From Imbricaverruca yamaguchii (Eukaryota; Arthropoda; Thecostraca; Neoverrucidae), in the NCBI GenBank assembly GCA_034440575.1, contig JAOTOL010001455.1:62001-126000 (forward strand): a DNA stretch of 64,000 bases, given 5' to 3'. Below, one piece after another: positions 1 to 14,020 of the stretch. The translations under genes were made by a program, and so were the position numbers. Numbering within the stretch: the first letter of the stretch is position 1; every line of letters begins with the position of its first letter. Under the pieces are notes generated by a model. That model did not search any database. It was not told where the DNA came from and worked only from the letters and a program-made list of their open reading frames with translations.

Positions 1-160
1 TGCCCCACACGCCCGTGAGCTGTTGAAGGCTATATCTTCAACAGCTGTCGCAGGCAGCTTGGAGACAGTATCACCGCTGTCAGGGGAATCTCCTTTGGGC
101 CAACTGGTTACCGTAGCTGACAGATTCCTGAAAGCCTCGTGGGTTATAGTAGCGACGTTA

Positions 161-342
161 ACGGTAGCGGTCAGTCGCCACCGCTAACGGTGGTGGCTGA
201 CCGTCGCAGGACGGTTTCCCGGTGACTGGAAACCGTCCTGAGTGACAGTTCACCGGAGCGAACGGGAGGACATCACTAGTTCCAGAGCCATCGGCGGGGC
301 CATTGGCTGGGAAATCGGCGGGGCATGGCCCTGCCGATTTCC
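161..342. repeat. three adjacent hairpins
   Basis: 169-202 is an imperfect stem (GGTCAGTCGCCACCG). 207-240 has perfect 13-bp arms (CAGGACGGTTTCC) and an 8-nt loop. 310-342 has perfect 10-bp arms (GGAAATCGGC) with a nested GGGC/GCCC. No gene is seen in 1-600 beyond these. Confidence 0.65.
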
Positions 343-1716
343 GATTTCGCCGTTTAGCAAACCTCAAAGCGTGGCTGTATTGCGCGGGAACTTAACATAA
401 ACTAGCTAAAGCAAGGTGTTTTAAATATGCGCACATATTATTTGTCATATATCGGTAACTCTAACATGGCTAATTTGAAATGGTGGTTCTTCCTGGTTGC
501 CGCCTGCCCAAAGTAACATAGTTACTAAGTTCACATCATGGTTATTCTGCATGATTAATATTTTACACCTTTTTTTCTAGCATATCCGCTGTCGAATAAC
601 TATCCCGTTGCATTCGCATTATGTGGTAAATCCCCTTGAAGTTAGTAAACTATTTTCGTGTGATCAGAGAACTATGCCATTATGCTACTTATATATGGTG
701 TGCTCTTTCAAAGTTAGAGATTTATCAGTGCAGAAGGTAAAAAGCTGCTTCATCTTCTTGAAGAAAAACTACAAGGCACGCACCGTGTATCAGGGGAATA
801 CTCAAGATCCACAAACCGTACGCGCCTATAAAGAGCCGAGCCGATAAACTTCGGAAGCAACAGCGCCCGTCATCGGCCGGCGAAACATCTGGCCAAACCG
901 CTGTCGACAGCACTGGGAAGGATAAGTACAACGCATCTGAGCAATTCAGCTGACCTTCCGGCGAGACTAAGCGAGCTGGATTGCAGCGGGAAAGCTGATG
1001 AGCTTCCGCTAAACTCTCGATTGACAAATGTCCCCATAAGTGGCGTCATATCGGCTGTCAAGAGGCTGTTAGATCTCATAGTCGAAAACGAATGACCACT
1101 GTCCAGGGGATTTTCTGACATTGGTGAAGCTTTGCGTGGATTTGGGGTACTTCGCATGCAATGGCAGAACGTGGGGAACAGTCTATCTATGGGATCGCCG
1201 TTGAGTGCGATCTTTACCAGCTTATGTATGGAGACTTCAGAAAGTCGACCACAATAGCGTTGTTACAGGCAGCGATTGGACTGCAATGCAGCATGTTGAT
1301 GAAGTCGTCCCATTCCTGCCTGGGAGCGGCCCGTGTCCTGATGTGCTTGAATACTGAGAGAGAGCGATCCAGCTCACAACTGAGGCGTGAAATAGGAAGG
1401 TTCCCTTCATTAATGCAATCATTTGGCGCTCTGAGCAGTACCGAAATGCTCGGCAGAGACGGCGGAACGCATCGGGTCGGGGGTGGGCTGGGGCAAGGCG
1501 CTGTACTCAGACATCGATTCTTTTTTCAGTAGCGTAGTAGTTGGTGTTGGTGACAATTTGTTTGACAATTTGACAATTTATCACTCACGAGGAAAATTCT
1601 CCTTTCGACGCATAGTCATCTAGAAATTACGCTGTCCGGTGGCAAAGCGACGCCACCGAATTTGGGTCGGGGCTACAAAAGTTCAGGTTAGATTTGTCAT
1701 GCTAGGCTGAAGTGGT
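343..1716. other. no gene recognised
   Basis: Short open frames only, none with recognisable motifs or splice context. A tandem TTTGACAATTTGACAATTT is at 1560-1580. Confidence 0.5.
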
Positions 1717-1775
1717 GCGAAAAGGCGTCACAATCTGGAAATTTCATCAATTTCCCGATTGTAACGCCTTTTCGC
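1717..1775. repeat. 27-bp-stem hairpin
   Basis: The arms 1717-1743 and 1749-1775 pair over 27 bp with two mismatches and a 5-nt loop (GCGAAAAGGCGT at the base). It could be a MITE remnant or a pre-miRNA-sized hairpin. Confidence 0.6.
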
Positions 1776-2084
1776 TTACAAGGCCACATCTTAGGTAATT
1801 GCAGCATTCGTTCCTGTGGAAGAATGTTCCACCTGATTTCTCGTGAGCGACAAAGCTCAGGACGTATTGGCCTCTGGTGGTACTTCCGGGAGTTAGGCAA
1901 TGTGTTTATTGTTTCTGACAGGTCATTGGCGAAAATCATCATTCAGATAATTTCTACGCATCCTAATGCACTGTGGCTGCCATAATAATCAAAGCTATGA
2001 TTGTCTTTACTAGCTACCGACTAAATGTGTTCTCTTAATGTTAACATTAACCCGCGGAAGAATGGGGAGGGAGGTGGTGGTGGT

Positions 2085-2150
2085 GAATTGGAGTTTAGGG
2101 GCGCGTCGGCATCCTGGGTCATTTTGCGCCCATAACTGTGTCATAATCCA
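2085..2150 (-). mobile_element. LINE 3' tail remnant
   Basis: On the minus strand: TTATGGGCGCAAAATGACCC, then GACGCGCCCCTAAACTCCAA, the same 3' stem-loop as the other copies. The body is missing; the tail borders the foldback element. Confidence 0.55.
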
Positions 2151-2178
2151 TCTACGGTGCTGCTATAATAGCTTGCTA

Positions 2179-3860
2179 TTAACCCGCTATTGCTAAGCTT
2201 GCTATTAACCTTCTCTTCTCTTCCGTCAGATCAGCACACCCCGTCCGGGGGGAGGGGGCGGGGTCGATAAAGACCCCCTCTAATCTCCAAACTAAGCGTC
2301 ACACGAAAACGAAATAGGTATCATCAGAAAGCGCTCGGTGAGTAGGGTCAGACACTATCCCCAAAACATTCCCCCCAAAAATTTACGTCACTGGGGTCTT
2401 CAGAGTTTGACGACTTACATCATGTTTGTGGCTCTGGGGTTCATTTGAGGGAGATTTGAAGAAAACAAATTATTTAGAATCAGAAAAGGAAAGGGAAATC
2501 GACCAGTACCATAAAATGTTTGACCACCACCCCAAAAAAATTGCTGAAATTTCAAAATTTTGAGTTTTCAGGTTTTCTTTAATTTTCCTATTCTAATAGG
2601 TAGAGCAGGCCGAAAACAAATGTTGTTGGAAGTCAACTTACCACAATCAAAAATGCTTACCTTACCCAGAATCTTCTTTTTTCCTCTAAAGAGAAAGTAT
2701 GCAGAACTAATAAGTAATCAAAAACGGAAAAAAATGAAAATTCCTATTTTTGGTTCGCTTTGTTGCATCCCTAAAGATAAGCAAACGCTGAAAGTTTCAT
2801 TTAAACATCTTCATCCGTTAAAGCGTGGTGACTGGTTGACCTTTTTTGGAGGTGACCTCACTTGACCTCGACTAACTCGTTGACCCTAGATGACCTGACT
2901 TCAAAAATTTACACAGTATGCCAAATTGATGTGGGAGAAGGTATGCCAAATTTCGATGCGCTGCCGTGCGCCGTTCTTTCACAGTCCGCGGGAAAAATTA
3001 AGGGATTCGTCAACGGCCCTCCCCCCCCTGTACAGCGTGGCTTAACCTGCGCTGTACGTCCTGTCCTGTCTCAGTGGGTCTTTAACCGCCCCCCTCAGGT
3101 TTTTTCGTGGATAGTGGACGAACGGCACGCGACAGCGCGCCCAAATTTGGCATACCTTTTCCTACATCAATTTGGCATGTTGTTTCAAAATTTTGAAGTT
3201 AGGTCATATAGGGTCAATGAGTTAGTCAAGGTCAAGTGAGGTCACCTCCAAAAATGTTCAACCAGTCGTCACACTTTAACGGATATAGATATTTTAGTGA
3301 AACTTTCAGCGTTGGCTTATCTTTAGGGATCCAACAAAACGTACTAGTGGAATTTTGTTTTCGTTTTTGACTACATATAAATTTTGCGTATTTTCCAACT
3401 TGCAGTTCAAATAGAGGATTCTGGCTAAAGTAGGCATTTTTTATTAGGGAAAGTTAACTTCCAACAACGTTTCTCGGTCTGTCCTACCCATTGGAGAAGG
3501 AAAATTAAAGAGAACTTGAAAACTCGAAATTTTGAAATTTCAAAAAATATTATTTTGATGGCCAAAAAATTAAGGCCCTGGTCGATTTCACTGTCCTTTT
3601 ATCATTCCAAATACATTTTGTTTTTTTTCATATGTCCCCAAAATGAACTCCCCAGAGACAAAAACATAATGTGAGTCGTAAAAATATGACGTCTGGTGAC
3701 GTCACGTTTGGGGGGAAATTATTTTTGGGGGTGGACCAGGACCATATTCGTCGAGCGCTTTCCGATGACACCTCTTTCGTTTTCGTGCGACGCTTAGTTT
3801 ATATTTTACCCCCCCCCCGAGACGGGATGAGGATCTGACCGGAAAGATGGCGCGGGTTAA
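2179..3860. mobile_element. 1.7-kb foldback (palindromic) element bounded by TTAA
   Basis: Left and right halves are imperfect inverse copies over nearly the whole length. Examples: AAACTAAGCGTCACACGAAAA (from 2289) with its inverse at 3782-3802, GAAATCGACCAG with CTGGTCGATTTC, and ATGCCAAATTGATGTGGGA with its inverse near 3165. Arms are about 700-770 bp around a centre of about 140 bp that itself has GTACAGCG/CGCTGTAC. TTAACC occurs at the left edge (2179 or 2205) and GGTTAA at the right (3857-3860). TTAA suggests a piggyBac- or Kolobok-type target, but there is no transposase. Confidence 0.75.
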
Positions 3861-5812
3861 TATTCGCGGGCGGGGGTATATCACCACAAGGCGTGCTTGT
3901 CGAAGGAAGGTAAAACGTGTCTAGTTGCAAGGACCTCGAGTTGTTCCCTATTAGCACACGTAAATAAGCGTCGGCGTTCAGCCGTCCTAAAATCTTGCGC
4001 CTTAGAGGTTCTAACAGTGTACAGCGTACCAAAATGTGGTACAAGGTAAGTAGGTTAGAGTAGCTTGGTCATAGAGGTCGATCATCACCGGTCAGCATGT
4101 ACTGTGTATTGCGATGTATGACCAATTCTCAATCGGCAGAGTACTACTTCTTCCTGTTGTTTGGTTCAGTGCGAGGATCGCCACTTTCCTAGTGTCGGTT
4201 TTAAAACCCTGAGCTTACTACACTTCGAGTCCCAGGCTCGTTACCATTCTGACTGTATATTTGGCAATATAGTGGTGTGTAGGTCATTTGGAGGGACCTG
4301 GGGAGGGTGAGATGAAAGCCAGCTTCCTGAGGCTTTTGCATTATGAATTCAGAACGGCTTGTGTGAACACGCTACAATTATTCGTGACTTATAAGGTGTT
4401 GCGCACTTGGGTCGCAGCCAGGGTTTTCTTAAGAGGGCCCGACCACAACACGAAACAAAATGTTACGGATACCATGCGCGGCAAACGTTCGGTATGAAGC
4501 GGTGAAAATCATGAAATTTCATTGATTTAGTGTAATTGCTTGAGTAAGTGGGGGGGGGGAGCGGAGTACTCCCTTGGCTGTGCCTAGGATTGGGCGTCAT
4601 TAATGTACAATTTTATATTTTAGCTATTGTAGTGCTCTAATTGCAGTGCTTGTAGTGATTTTTAGGGAACTTTGTAAGTTTACACCGAACATTTGGACCG
4701 CGCGCAAGTGGTGCTGTTTCTTAAGTTCGCGTTTTGCATCCAGCATATTACAGAAATTGTTGCATAAAATGCAACGAAACTCTGTTCAGATTCATGGACA
4801 TTCATTACAGAACTTTGTGCATGAATCTTGTCCCAGATCAGGCAAGGTCACTGACCTAAGACAAATATTCTTGAATATGTTCCGGGGAATTTATGCAGAT
4901 TTCGCACTTCTCAAGCTTGGACACCAATAGATGGCGAACTCTGTATGATACGTTCATGAAATGCCCAAAATTGTGTTCCATGTTCAATGGAGGTGCAGCG
5001 ATGGGTCCATTGATCCCATAGTATTCTATAGCATCCCATAGCTTCTTAAAGCATAATATAGGATTCATAGCCTTGAAATTAAGGCCATCAATCATGACAA
5101 ATTCTACTGCTAAAATCCTTCAAACTTCATTTGCTCCTCAGTCATATCAGGACAAATTATTTGCCACCAAGAAACAACTAAGCAGGCCAGTGCTACTTCG
5201 GAAAACCGAGGTGAGACTCGTGAAAACGGAAAAATAGGCCGGCCGAAATCCGATGGTTTTCTTTGTTCTTTAGCTGGGATTCAGTGGTTGCTCTACCTCA
5301 CTCGATCTCCGATACCTCGGACCGCCCCTGAATGGTCATATGCACAACCGAATTGTCTCGAAAGTGTTCCTAAAACCCGAAGATTACTTTTTGCTTGGGG
5401 TGAGTGGGTGGGTGGGACGAGCAACTTCTGAATTTTGGTAACATAAAAATAAAGCGGCCGAAATCCGACGATTTTGTGTGTGTGTGGGGGGGGGGGTTGC
5501 AGTGGTGACTGCCTCACCCGATTTCGGTCTTTCGGGCAGCACCTGGCCCTTTCCCGGCCTTAGAGTTCCCATCTTCCCATCGGTGGGGAGCATATGCCCC
5601 CAGTGTCTCCCCTGTGCACAGACACGCTTTCTCTGATAAAATGTTGCTGCAGTCTGCTCAAGTTAATAATCAAACGTCTCATATGTGGGAATATTCTGAA
5701 CGCTCCTAAGCCGGGAGAATCGACGGTATATATAGGTACATATAGGTACATAACATGAATGCGGTGAGTTCAGGCTAGGTCATACGTCCCCGGTACTAGC
5801 TGTCCGTGATCT
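3861..5812. other. unique-looking DNA with two copies of a short repeat motif
   Basis: No coding region recognised. CGGCCGAAATCCGATGGTTTT (5239) and GCGGCCGAAATCCGACGATT (5454) are copies of one motif, followed by GT and G runs at 5475-5500. A related motif is at 62087. Confidence 0.4.
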
Positions 5813-6245
5813 GTGCAGTGTCAGGACTGTTACGGCGGCGTCGGGACCAGGGGCCAAGCCAGGATCTCAACTTATACGGTCTTCGGAGCGCAATCTAGTG
5901 TTGTGATTTGTGTTAGAGGACCCCTCTCACCATCCCTGGCTGCACCTCCGGTCGGGGAAGGTGAGCGTCTGCGGCCAGTGCTGTCACCGCACCCCCTCCC
6001 CCTGTCTGCCAAAGGTGGCCAGCTGGTGCTCCCGTACCTCGTCAGTCTCCATCGTTCGACGCTTAACGGCTGCGAGTCCGCCACAGCCGGCTTCCGATCA
6101 TTAGCCGGCGGATCTGTACCAGATGAGGCCGTCCACACCCACACCACCCGCGCGCTGAAGAAAATGGGAATGTGGAGACGCAGAGGCAGGCATGGTGACC
6201 TTCGCACTGTGTCGACTGGTTCGTTGTTTCACCTTCACTTGGCAT
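5813..6245. other. GC-rich block of unknown nature
   Basis: Overlapping open frames on both strands. A donor-like GGGAAG|GTGAGC (5960) and acceptor-like GCCAAAG|GTGGCC 54 nt later are present. No frame reads as a known protein, so I leave it unassigned. Confidence 0.3.
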
Positions 6246-6257
6246 CGCCATCGTTTC

Positions 6258-6432
6258 CGTGTCACTCACTAGTCGCGTCAATCACTAGTCGTGTCACTCA
6301 CTAGTCGTGTCACCCACTAGTCGTGTCACCACTAGTCGTGTCACTCACTAGTCGCGTCACCCACTAGTCGTGTCACTCACTAGTCGTGTCACTCACTAGT
6401 CGTGTCACTCACTAGTCGTGTCACTCACTAGC
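6258..6432. repeat. 16-bp minisatellite
   Basis: About 11 copies of GTCACTCACTAGTCGT with small variants. 6433-6960 after it holds nothing I recognise. Confidence 0.85.
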
Positions 6433-6960
6433 CGATTGAACCGCACGTTGCTCGCCGGCATAAAATACAATATTCAGACAGGTTTTGGGCAGGTGCCTAT
6501 CATATGGGCATCACCAATTTGAACTGTGATAAACTGTCAAATGCCAGATCACACGTCCTCTTACCCCCTACGCTTCACCTCTTGTCATGTCGGAGTGCTT
6601 GTGTGTTTTCCCTTGTACCCGATGATTGATAGTCAAATACAGCTATTTTCCTGCCAGAGTCTTAATGTGAACTTCAGAGACCTATGAGGATCTGGGATTG
6701 GTCCTCGGTAGCTTGTGTTCAGTTAATATTCATTGACATTATGTGTCACTCTGACCAGTATTTATAGACACTGCAATATTTTGCACCTTTAATCTAATAA
6801 CCGGACCGGGAATACCCAATTCAGAGTACCAAAACGGAAAGCATGATCCAAGAGCGTTAGGTTGAAGGGGGAGAGAGCGTTAAGGGCGACCCGATTGTAC
6901 AATTTCTGATTTCAATTGCATTTTTTGCCGTGGAGTTCTCGGTTCGAGCTGGCCGTGTGC

Positions 6961-7244
6961 CCCGTGAGTACACCTATGGATGTGTGTGGCCGACAGGTCA
7001 CCTAACCCGACTTGTCCTGGGACGGTGGCGCTGTGATGACCGCCACTACGACCCCTGAGTACACCTATGGATGTTGTGTGGGGGGGAAAGAACCCAAAAC
7101 AAAACCTTCCTGGGATGGTGGCGATGTGATGACCGTCACTACGACCCCTGAGTACACCTATGGATGTTGTGTGTGGTCGACAGGTCACCCAACCCAACCT
7201 GTCCTGGGACCGTGGCGATGTGAAGAGCGTCATCACGGCTCCAT
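6961..7244. repeat. three tandem copies of a ~94-bp repeat
   Basis: Copies begin at 6961, 7051 and 7145 with CCCCTGAGTACACCTATGGA. The second differs in its middle. 7245-8039 holds no gene; ACGTG words recur at 7548-7612. Confidence 0.75.
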
Positions 7245-8039
7245 GTGTATCAGAAACATACATAGACTGGCACGCTGTCAGTACCCCCAGCAGCATTACT
7301 TCAGTGTTGGCATGGCCAAGAAGCATCCATGCTGAGCTGTATTTGCTAACAAATATTTGCATGAGAAGCATCGCTACCCCCATTAAAGTAGGCCGCAGGA
7401 GAAGCTCTCCCCAACAGCAGTCATCAGGCTGTGTTAATCTTCGCTCTTCAAAAATAATGATCCCACTTGAGCTGCTTGTCTTCCGTCGTTAATCATGCCG
7501 AGAAGGGACAAAAACACGTCGCATTGGTCTACGATATACAATGATGTTCACGTGAATTAGACATACGTGAAAGTTTACGTGCATTACATGTACATGAAAG
7601 TTCACGTGCATTACAAGCACGTCATTGATATGCCGACACATTTTTGGTAGCATGACAGAACATAACTCATCTGGTGTAACAGAAGATAACTTAGACCGAC
7701 TGTAGCATCTCAGATTAGTTCGGCTTCAAACTCGAAATCTGGATTTGTCGTTTGTATCTCAAAGAGTATCTTCAGGTACATCGGCAACTATTCCATTTGT
7801 AGTTTTCTGTTATGATGAAGTGTAAGGATGTGGAATTTAATGATTCCCGACATTTCATGATTTTCCATTTAATTTTATGGCGTATTTATGGCGTAAAGGA
7901 GCGGATGTTCAACGATATCTACACGCCGTCGTTTTTTTCCGGATATATTGTGACATGGTCAGTCTATAGTTGTTGTTTGCTTATTTGCATTCATTATATT
8001 TATTATATATTATATCTCTTTGGTTCCATCGGTAGCAGA

Positions 8040-8268
8040 TCACGTGTTCCCACCACCAGATGATGGCCTCCATCGGCAGGAGTCCAACTGTCTCAACCAC
8101 CACACCATCGGACGGTGGCTCCATCTGCCACAGGCCAACTGTTCCCACCACCAGACGATGGTTTCCATCGATAGTAGATATGCTGCTCTACTACCAGACG
8201 GTGGCTTCCATCTGTGGTAGACCTACTGCCCCCACTACCAGACGGTGGCTTCCAGTGGTAGCACAGCA
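8040..8268. repeat. degenerate ~50-bp tandem repeat
   Basis: About five units with CCACCACCAGACGGTGGCTT-like cores, each with a small internal palindrome. Confidence 0.6.
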
Positions 8269-8599
8269 GGCGGGCAGGTGACAGCAGCATCCGGAGGTCA
8301 CTACCGTCAGGCGATCAGCTTATAACGTGGACGGGATTCTCAGACAGAATGGCTCCTACACAAGTTTTATAATATCTTGCACACAGAGACACTGTGATTT
8401 ATGAGCCGCTTCCGGAAGCCAAACAGTGAGATTGAGCGCGAATGCCGCTTTCGAGAGAATTCTCTGGAGATTCATACGCTTGTTTGTTGTCTGTCTGTGT
8501 TCTTAAATGACCTTTTTACGGTGTATTGCAGGTATATGGTGTGATCTTTGGAATAAATGTAATCACACCGTGGAAGTTCTGACGTAATACTCATTACTA

Positions 8600-10311
<1,712 letters not shown>

Positions 10312-10495
10312 GCGGGGATGGCCGAGTGGTTAAGGTGTCGGGCTATAGGTACCAAAGGTCCCAGGTTCGACACTAGCGCCGCTCAGGACATTTCCCGATC
10401 ACGCGGCCTACCGGCGAAACAGTGTGGGAGGCGCCATCAGCCGTGAAAGTGCATAAAATGCGTCGTGAACCACCCAATAAACAAACAAGGATAGA
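10312..10495 (+). mobile_element. tRNA-derived SINE
   Basis: The head has an A box (TGGCCGAGTGGTTAAGG) and a B box (GGTTCGACACT) spaced as in a tRNA-Ser/Leu-like promoter, but the T-stem does not pair well. A tRNA-unrelated body ending GTCGTGAACCACCCAATAAA follows. Transcription by RNA polymerase III is expected for the family. Confidence 0.75.
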
Positions 10496-10544
10496 TTATA
10501 AACCCAGTAAGTTACTAGAATTCCAGTGCTGCCTTATTAGTTAG

Positions 10545-11290
10545 TTAGTTTAGGAACGCATCGGCTGCATATGTCATATAGCGCCCATAACTTATTTAGT
10601 CGTAGAGACAGGTAAACGTCAATTCAGGTTGCAAATCATAAGTGACGGCGTTAGATCTGCCATAGGACAAAACTAGTACTAGCCACATATGCAGCAATAT
10701 GTTAATGACGGGTGTAGATCACGGAAGAGACAATTTCTCAAAGGAATTCGACAAGTTGTCCCTACCGAACACTGTCATAATCATCACTTAGTACCTTCCG
10801 AAGCGAGACAGAGGAACGTCCAAAGTGACGTCTCCGTTCGTGGACAAGCAGGGACATGCGACTAAGATGTGTGGCGCAGACATTGATGCGGTGCATCTCG
10901 GACACAGCCGCGTTTCGTCATCACCCAGAATATACCGGCGTGTCGCATGGGTGTGTTCCTCACGCAGGCGACATAGAGACATCTCGTGGCGTCAGTTTCA
11001 ATGTGAGGAAGAAGCCCACTCACCAATACAGGGCTTCACAGTTTTCACCTTACTGTTTGCTAAGTAGTCTCAGGTTGCCTCCCATTTCATGAACATAAAT
11101 ATCTTTACATCCGAGTAAAAGTTCCTAGCGGGACGAGACAGGGAACGTGCATACGGTGCTGGTGCACCTCGTTTCGCTGCAGCATCAGCGGCCTCGTTTC
11201 ACAGATTCCCACGTGGCTCGGAATCCAACATAAGACAACCGTTTTCCCAGCGCAGGTAAGCCTACATAAAGTATTTTGTGCAGGCGGGTT
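10545..11290 (-). mobile_element. 3' fragment of the same LINE family
   Basis: The minus strand gives CWIPSHVGI near 11215 (end of RNase H), then RRYILGDDETRLCPRC and HILVACPCL (10830-10960), parallel to the element at 29-32 kb. It ends in the same 3' stem-loop (10549-10591) and a TAAC-type terminal repeat. Confidence 0.75.
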
Positions 11291-11382
11291 CGATGGGTGA
11301 AACGCACTTCGTCATATGACTACTGAGTGAATCTGTGTAAACTATATGCAGCATGTTATCACATGTCTCAATAAAACTCAAA

Positions 11383-11890
11383 TCACCAAACATGCCGTTC
11401 AGCGTTTTCGCGAAGCCCCCTGGCTTTGTTTAGAAGAAGACGGCCTGTTAGCTCTGCTTCTTTATTCATGATCTGTTCGTAGGACAGCGGTATAATATTA
11501 CGCGGTTTGATGTGCGTCCGATCGATGCAAATTACTCCGTGGACTCCGACCTCACCAGATATTAACGTAGCGCTGGCCAGTCTCAAAAAGTGCGGAGTGG
11601 TTCCCGAGGAATTGAGACTCCGGGCGCTGGAGTTGATGCCTTCCTTCCGTCATTTTGCAGACACGTACACGGACGAGTCCAAGATGGAGTGTGGTGTTGG
11701 GTGTGCTTTCGTGATGGGCACAACCGTCAGGACGTTCTCCTTACCGACACACTCATCTGTGTATGCTTCTGGGTTGATCGCCCTTGGAAATGCACTGCAT
11801 TTGGAAAGGTCAATGAGAACGAGGGAACGCCGAATGAGGCTTCCCAAATTATGTGAAATTATCACACATCTGCCGCTCCGGTAGATCAGT
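11383..11890 (+). mobile_element. RNase H fragment of the same LINE family, plus strand
   Basis: The frame at 11507-11884 encodes DTYTDESKMECGVGCAFV and TVRTFSLPTHSSVYAS, the start of an RNase H domain. It is preceded by a segment parallel to the 30.1-kb copy (ASLKKCGVVPEEL versus SAMRKRDIPSEL). It is oppositely oriented to the fragment at 10545-11290. Confidence 0.65.
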
Positions 11891-12258
11891 TGGTAAGAAT
11901 TTATTTTAACAAAAATAATCAAACAAAAACACAGAGTATTCGATATACTAGGCCGGGCCAGTTTTGTCCTGTAGATAGCGATTTTTGTTGCTTGGCTTGG
12001 GCTAGAATACAAGAATAGCATTGCTGATTTTGTAACCTATCGCGTATCTTAACATACCCTATCTATCAATCCTATTGTACATGAGTAAGTGTTGTTAGCG
12101 AGCGACTGCTTGATAACTTTTTGTTCCTTGTGAATTAGAGGCCACGAAGTGTGCAGGTTTTAAGTGTACGGGAACATAGGGCCGGATTACACCAGTTTTG
12201 TACCTATCAGGGACCCGGCGCCTACCTTCAAGGATTTTCCCCGGGGGGAGCCCCTTTT
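11891..12258. other. dispersed repeat segment
   Basis: 11818-12000 shares GAGGGAACGCCGAATGAGGC, a TACTAGGCCG block and TCCTGTAGATAGC with 19998-20100, so both places carry the same repeat. The rest shows nothing. Confidence 0.45.
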
Positions 12259-12725
12259 TTAAAAAAAAAAAGTTATTTGGTAGGGGGGGGCTTTAGGGTG
12301 CTTCGACCAGAGTTGCTCATTCCGGTGTATACTAAGCTGGTGATAACCGTGTGATATGTTAACATCTACGTCGAGGGAAGTTAGTTTGTTGTCTAAGCTA
12401 ATGCCACTAGTGAACGTCAACGCAGGGTGCTTTTGCATTTCCTGTCTGAACTTCTCAAGTTGCTTATCGTTTAATGTTTTCACAAAAATGTCAGCATGTC
12501 TATTTTGGGCCATAGAGGATTTTCCGCAGTGTCCAGCACCTTAGCTTCTACTTGGCTCATGTAGGCGTTGCTACATAGGGCCCCAAGTGGCGAGCCCACC
12601 GCGACGCCATCCGTCTGAAGAAATAAACTGCCATCGGGGGAGCGGAGGGCGTCTCTCGCTATGCACAGCCGGAAAACGGCTGTGTGGATTCTTTCGCAGA
12701 TTTTGTCAAAGGACTTTAGCGACAT
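12259..12725 (-). mobile_element. Penelope-like element, reverse transcriptase fragment
   Basis: The minus strand encodes LQTDGVAVGSPLGALCSNAY, typical of Penelope-like reverse transcriptases (QTDGVAMGSPLGP). After a frame change comes ADIFVKTLNDKQLEKFRQEM with HPALTF, matching the DDIFV catalytic region. The catalytic DD is degraded to AD. It lies downstream of the FBXO28 stop. Confidence 0.7.
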
Positions 12726-13524
12726 TCACTATAATGGAAAATGAAGATTTCGACTGAACATTAGGAGTGTTGCGGCTGATTGGGGTACGATGAAACCATG
12801 GGCATTTAATTAATTAATGAAAGCATATCCTCATATCGCTGTGCGTGATATGTAGGATGAAGAACAAAATAGCGAATACTGGTAAGGTGACGAACACACA
12901 TCTAAAAAATATCACATGACGGGCTATCTTGCGTGACCCGAACATAATACATTTCGAAGTTGAACGTGGGCCCACAAAGTTGAATGAAGTTGAATGTGGG
13001 CCGAGTCGTCGGGCGTGTATGGTGTTGAAGAAGCAGCTTAGTTGACGTTCCGTGTAATGCCTGACTTCAACGTATTGCTTTCGTGGTTTATAGCCAGACG
13101 TCTTGAATCTTGTCTACATGGCTAGTCAGCTGGATGCCACACATTCACGAAGTAGCATCACTAAAAATATTGCTATCACGCTTCTGTCGTGTTCGCGTTT
13201 GACACTGCTAGAGGCTGCATCACATCCCTCCGTGCCGACTACTCTGACCAGTTGGCCTGTGATCGGCTGTAATGTTTGTGACACGACTGTGGCACGACCC
13301 GTGTACTAAAACGTAACTGTAACTGTGTACTGTATAACTGTACTCCAATAACCGATGAATTATACTGTACGGACACAGGACGCCGCAACACCCTTCTGTG
13401 GAACAAATATTGCGAATAATAGGATACCGTATGATTAAACCTGGTAAAAATGGAAGCCAAAGAAAATGCGTAACTGTTAATCGCTGTAGCGGTGGTGATG
13501 GCTAGCGTGAAAGTACACCTAGGC

Positions 13525-13960
13525 CGCCAGCGGTACACGCGTGTGTCGGTCCCGGTCCGCCAGCGGTACACGCGTGCGTCGGTCCCAGTCCGCCAGCGGT
13601 ACACGCGTGTGTCGGTCCCGGTCCGCCAGCGGTACACGCGTGTGTCGGTCCCGGTCCGCCAGCGGTACACGCGTGTGTCGGTCCCGGGCCGCCAGCGGTA
13701 CACGCGTGTGTCGGTCCCGGTCCGCCAGCGGTACACGCGTGTGTCGGTCCCGGTCCGCCAGCGGTACACGCGTGTGTCGGTCCCGGTCCGCCAGCGGTAC
13801 ACGCGGGTCCGGGCCGCCAGCGGCGTCGGTCGCGGTACCGCGTTGTCAGTGCCGGGCCGCCAGCGGTACACGCGTGTGTCAGCGTCAGGTCACCAGCGGC
13901 ACTCGCGTTTGTCAGTACCGGGCCGCCAGCAGTACACACGTGTGTCGGTCCCGGACCGCC
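13525..13960. repeat. 33-bp minisatellite downstream of FBXO28
   Basis: About nine regular copies (13525-13800) of CGCCAGCGGTACACGCGTGT plus GTCGGTCCCGGTC, then variants. The unit is a multiple of three, which keeps several frames open on both strands. 12726-13524 before it holds nothing recognisable. Confidence 0.9.
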
Positions 13961-14014
13961 AGGCCGCCCAGCAGCGCAAGCGTGGTGTCCACAAAGAGCA
14001 GCCAGATGGCATTG

Positions 14015-14020
14015 TTTATT
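14015..14020 (-). terminator. candidate poly(A) signal for FBXO28
   Basis: The first AATAAA on the minus strand that I find downstream of the FBXO28 stop (TTTATT on the plus strand), about 960 nt after it. Nothing else confirms its use. Confidence 0.2.

Noticed and set aside
1161..1532. 123-codon frame
   Set aside because: No domain, antisense frames overlap it, and composition is not coding-like.
5813..6304. 163-codon frame and a 54-nt intron-like segment
   Set aside because: GC-rich, open on both strands, no protein motif; the splice-like signals are short and could be chance.
10312..10386. tRNA gene
   Set aside because: A and B boxes are good, but the acceptor and T stems do not pair and a SINE body follows.
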